This document shows, one piece after another, positions 42,963 to 43,926 of a DNA stretch of 43,926 nucleotides. Below the pieces are notes generated by a model. It saw nothing but the letters and a program-made list of their open reading frames with translations, searched no databases and was not told the DNA's origin. The position numbers and the translations under genes were made by a program. The first letter of the stretch is position 1. Every line of letters starts with the position of its first letter. The stretch comes from Lachnospiraceae bacterium (GTDB lineage: Bacteria; Bacillota; Clostridia; Lachnospirales; Lachnospiraceae), in contig JAFSKT010000132.1 of the NCBI GenBank assembly GCA_017448845.1, forward strand, positions 1 to 43,926, read 5' to 3'.

Positions 42963-43189
42963 ATAAAAAGACAGAGGCAGCAAAGGAACTGCTTCTTTCC
43001 CTTTGCAGGAAAACGGAGGAAAAAGCCGGAAAAAACAAAGTTCTTGGGGAATGTGTGCTTCGGTTTATAGAAGAGCCGGAAATAATAATCAAGGATAACG
43101 GAGAACTGTTTAATCCGGAAATTGAAGATGAGAGCCTGAGCTATAATGTACTTATGTCATGTAACAGTAGCACTATCCGTATAGAATGA
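42959..43189 (+). CDS. Small protein of unknown function
   Basis: A 76-residue acidic protein. The first 35 residues look helical (KTEAAKELLLSLCRKTEEKAG), and the rest is mixed with many acidic residues. It has no signal peptide or membrane segment. It starts four bases inside the end of the phosphatase gene (ATGA), so it is coupled to it, yet its partner is secreted. I do not recognise the family. Confidence 0.6.
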   Translation: MNKKTEAAKELLLSLCRKTEEKAGKNKVLGECVLRFIEEPEIIIKDNGELFNPEIEDESLSYNVLMSCNSSTIRIE

Positions 43190-43225
43190 ATTAAGTAAAA
43201 CGGAATGGGAGGAGGCAGCGCCGTG

Positions 43226-43926
43226 ATGAACAAGATCGAGGAAGCCATCATATATGCCACCGTCATGCATCAGGGAAAGGTGCGCAAGCTGGGGAGCAGC
43301 CCGTATATACTGCATCCGCTGGAGGTGGCACAGATCCTTTCAACAATGACCGATGATCAGGATGTCATCACCGCGGGCATCCTGCACGATATTGTGGAGG
43401 ACACTGATGGCACGCTTCAGGAGATAAAAAAGCGCTTCGGAGAGCGGGTGGCCTTTCTGGTGTCTTCAGAATCGGAAAACGCTTATCCTGAGGAGAGCCG
43501 CAGCGAGAGCTGGAAGAGGCGTAAGGAGGAATCCCTGAAAGTGCTTAAGGATACTGATGACCAGGGGGTCCGGATGCTGTGGCTGGCAGACAAGCTGGCC
43601 AACGTGCGCTCCGTTGCAAGAAATTACTCAGAGAACGGTGATAAGGTGTGGGAGAGCTTCCACCAGCGGGATCAAAAGATGCACCACTGGTATTATCGGA
43701 CCGTCGCTGAGCAGCTGGAGCTCTCACTCAACAAGACAGGAGCGTTCAAGGAATTTATCAAGCATATTAATTTCATCTGGCCGGGAACCTTCGATTCAGA
43801 GAAGGCGAGGTACAAAAAGTACAAGGAAGTTTCCGTGGATGGCTGCAAGCGAATAGGGCGCGGCGCCAAGGGAGATGTGTACCGGTACGATGATGAGCTG
43901 GTGATCAAGGTCTACAACCGGAACAA
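43226..43926 (+). CDS. HD-domain ppGpp hydrolase-like protein fused to kinase-like domain (partial)
   Basis: An open frame that runs off the window end; 233 residues are visible. Residues 1 to about 165 are an HD-domain like the hydrolase part of RelA/SpoT or MESH1: His30, HDIVED (His54, Asp55, Glu58, Asp59) and DKLANVRS (Asp121, Asn125). From about residue 205 a kinase-like fold begins, with a glycine-rich loop IGRGAKGDVYRY and a likely ATP-binding Lys227 in VIKVYN, as in aminoglycoside phosphotransferase-like kinases. GGAGGAGG lies at 43208-43215. The start may be the GTG at 43223 or the ATG at 43226. No synthetase part is visible. Confidence 0.8.
   Translation, partial: MNKIEEAIIYATVMHQGKVRKLGSSPYILHPLEVAQILSTMTDDQDVITAGILHDIVEDTDGTLQEIKKRFGERVAFLVSSESENAYPEESRSESWKRRKEESLKVLKDTDDQGVRMLWLADKLANVRSVARNYSENGDKVWESFHQRDQKMHHWYYRTVAEQLELSLNKTGAFKEFIKHINFIWPGTFDSEKARYKKYKEVSVDGCKRIGRGAKGDVYRYDDELVIKVYNRN

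Overview
The window looks like a chromosomal piece of an anaerobic, low-to-mid GC Firmicute, most likely a Lachnospiraceae-type Clostridium. This is an inference from the AGG/ATA/TTA-rich codon use, strong AAGGAG-type ribosome sites, BspA-like leucine-rich repeat and beta-helix surface proteins, YfhO and GT8 family proteins, an [FeFe]-hydrogenase-like sensor and several cyclic-di-GMP enzymes. No rRNA, tRNA or CRISPR array was seen.

Layout: 1-2047 carries the end of an upstream unit (terminator at 78-120) and a complete IS1182-type insertion sequence (201-2046). The IS sits exactly between the ribosome binding site and the ATG of a BspA-like surface protein gene (2050-3318). On the minus strand lie a broken gene (3448-3831) and a large exported beta-helix protein (3881-5917). 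The 440-base gap 5918-6357 holds a 217-base, heavily palindromic, MITE-like element and an extended -10 promoter. This promoter leads an envelope operon: alpha/beta hydrolase, membrane-anchored MurF-like ligase, D-Ala-D-Ala ligase and a GGDEF/EAL phosphodiesterase.

11628-37676 is a surface polysaccharide locus. RfbF, RfbG and RfbH lead towards a CDP-3,6-dideoxy-4-keto sugar. An aldolase/MptE-like fusion, a HAD phosphatase and a YerE-like thiamine-diphosphate enzyme then suggest a branched-chain dideoxy sugar. GT2 and GT8 glycosyltransferases and a YfhO-type membrane protein follow. Next comes an acyl-carrier module (FkbH, MaoC-like dehydratase, SDR, stand-alone ACP), a TupA-like ATP-grasp and another GT2. 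An inverted pair, MBOAT acyltransferase plus SGNH partner, suggests O-acylation of the exported glycan. The locus resumes with a QueC-like PP-loop ATPase, a GT2, a Wzx-type flippase and two tandemly duplicated sugar-transfer ATP-grasp proteins. Most genes overlap or nearly touch.

37747-43926 holds a two-TM hypothetical protein, an 868-residue fusion of ferredoxin, [FeFe]-hydrogenase H-cluster domain, FeS domain, GGDEF and EAL, a secreted PTP-type phosphatase with a small partner ORF, and the start of a ppGpp-hydrolase-like HD domain fused to a kinase-like domain that runs off the window.

The strongest candidates for something undescribed are the hydrogenase-EAL fusion (redox or H2 signal to c-di-GMP breakdown) and the acyl-ACP module combined with MBOAT/SGNH in a glycan locus, which resembles Dlt logic but is loaded by FkbH. 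The RfbFGH + aldolase/MptE + YerE-like set and the QueC-like enzyme in a glycan context come next. All functions are read from motifs by eye; no search was run.
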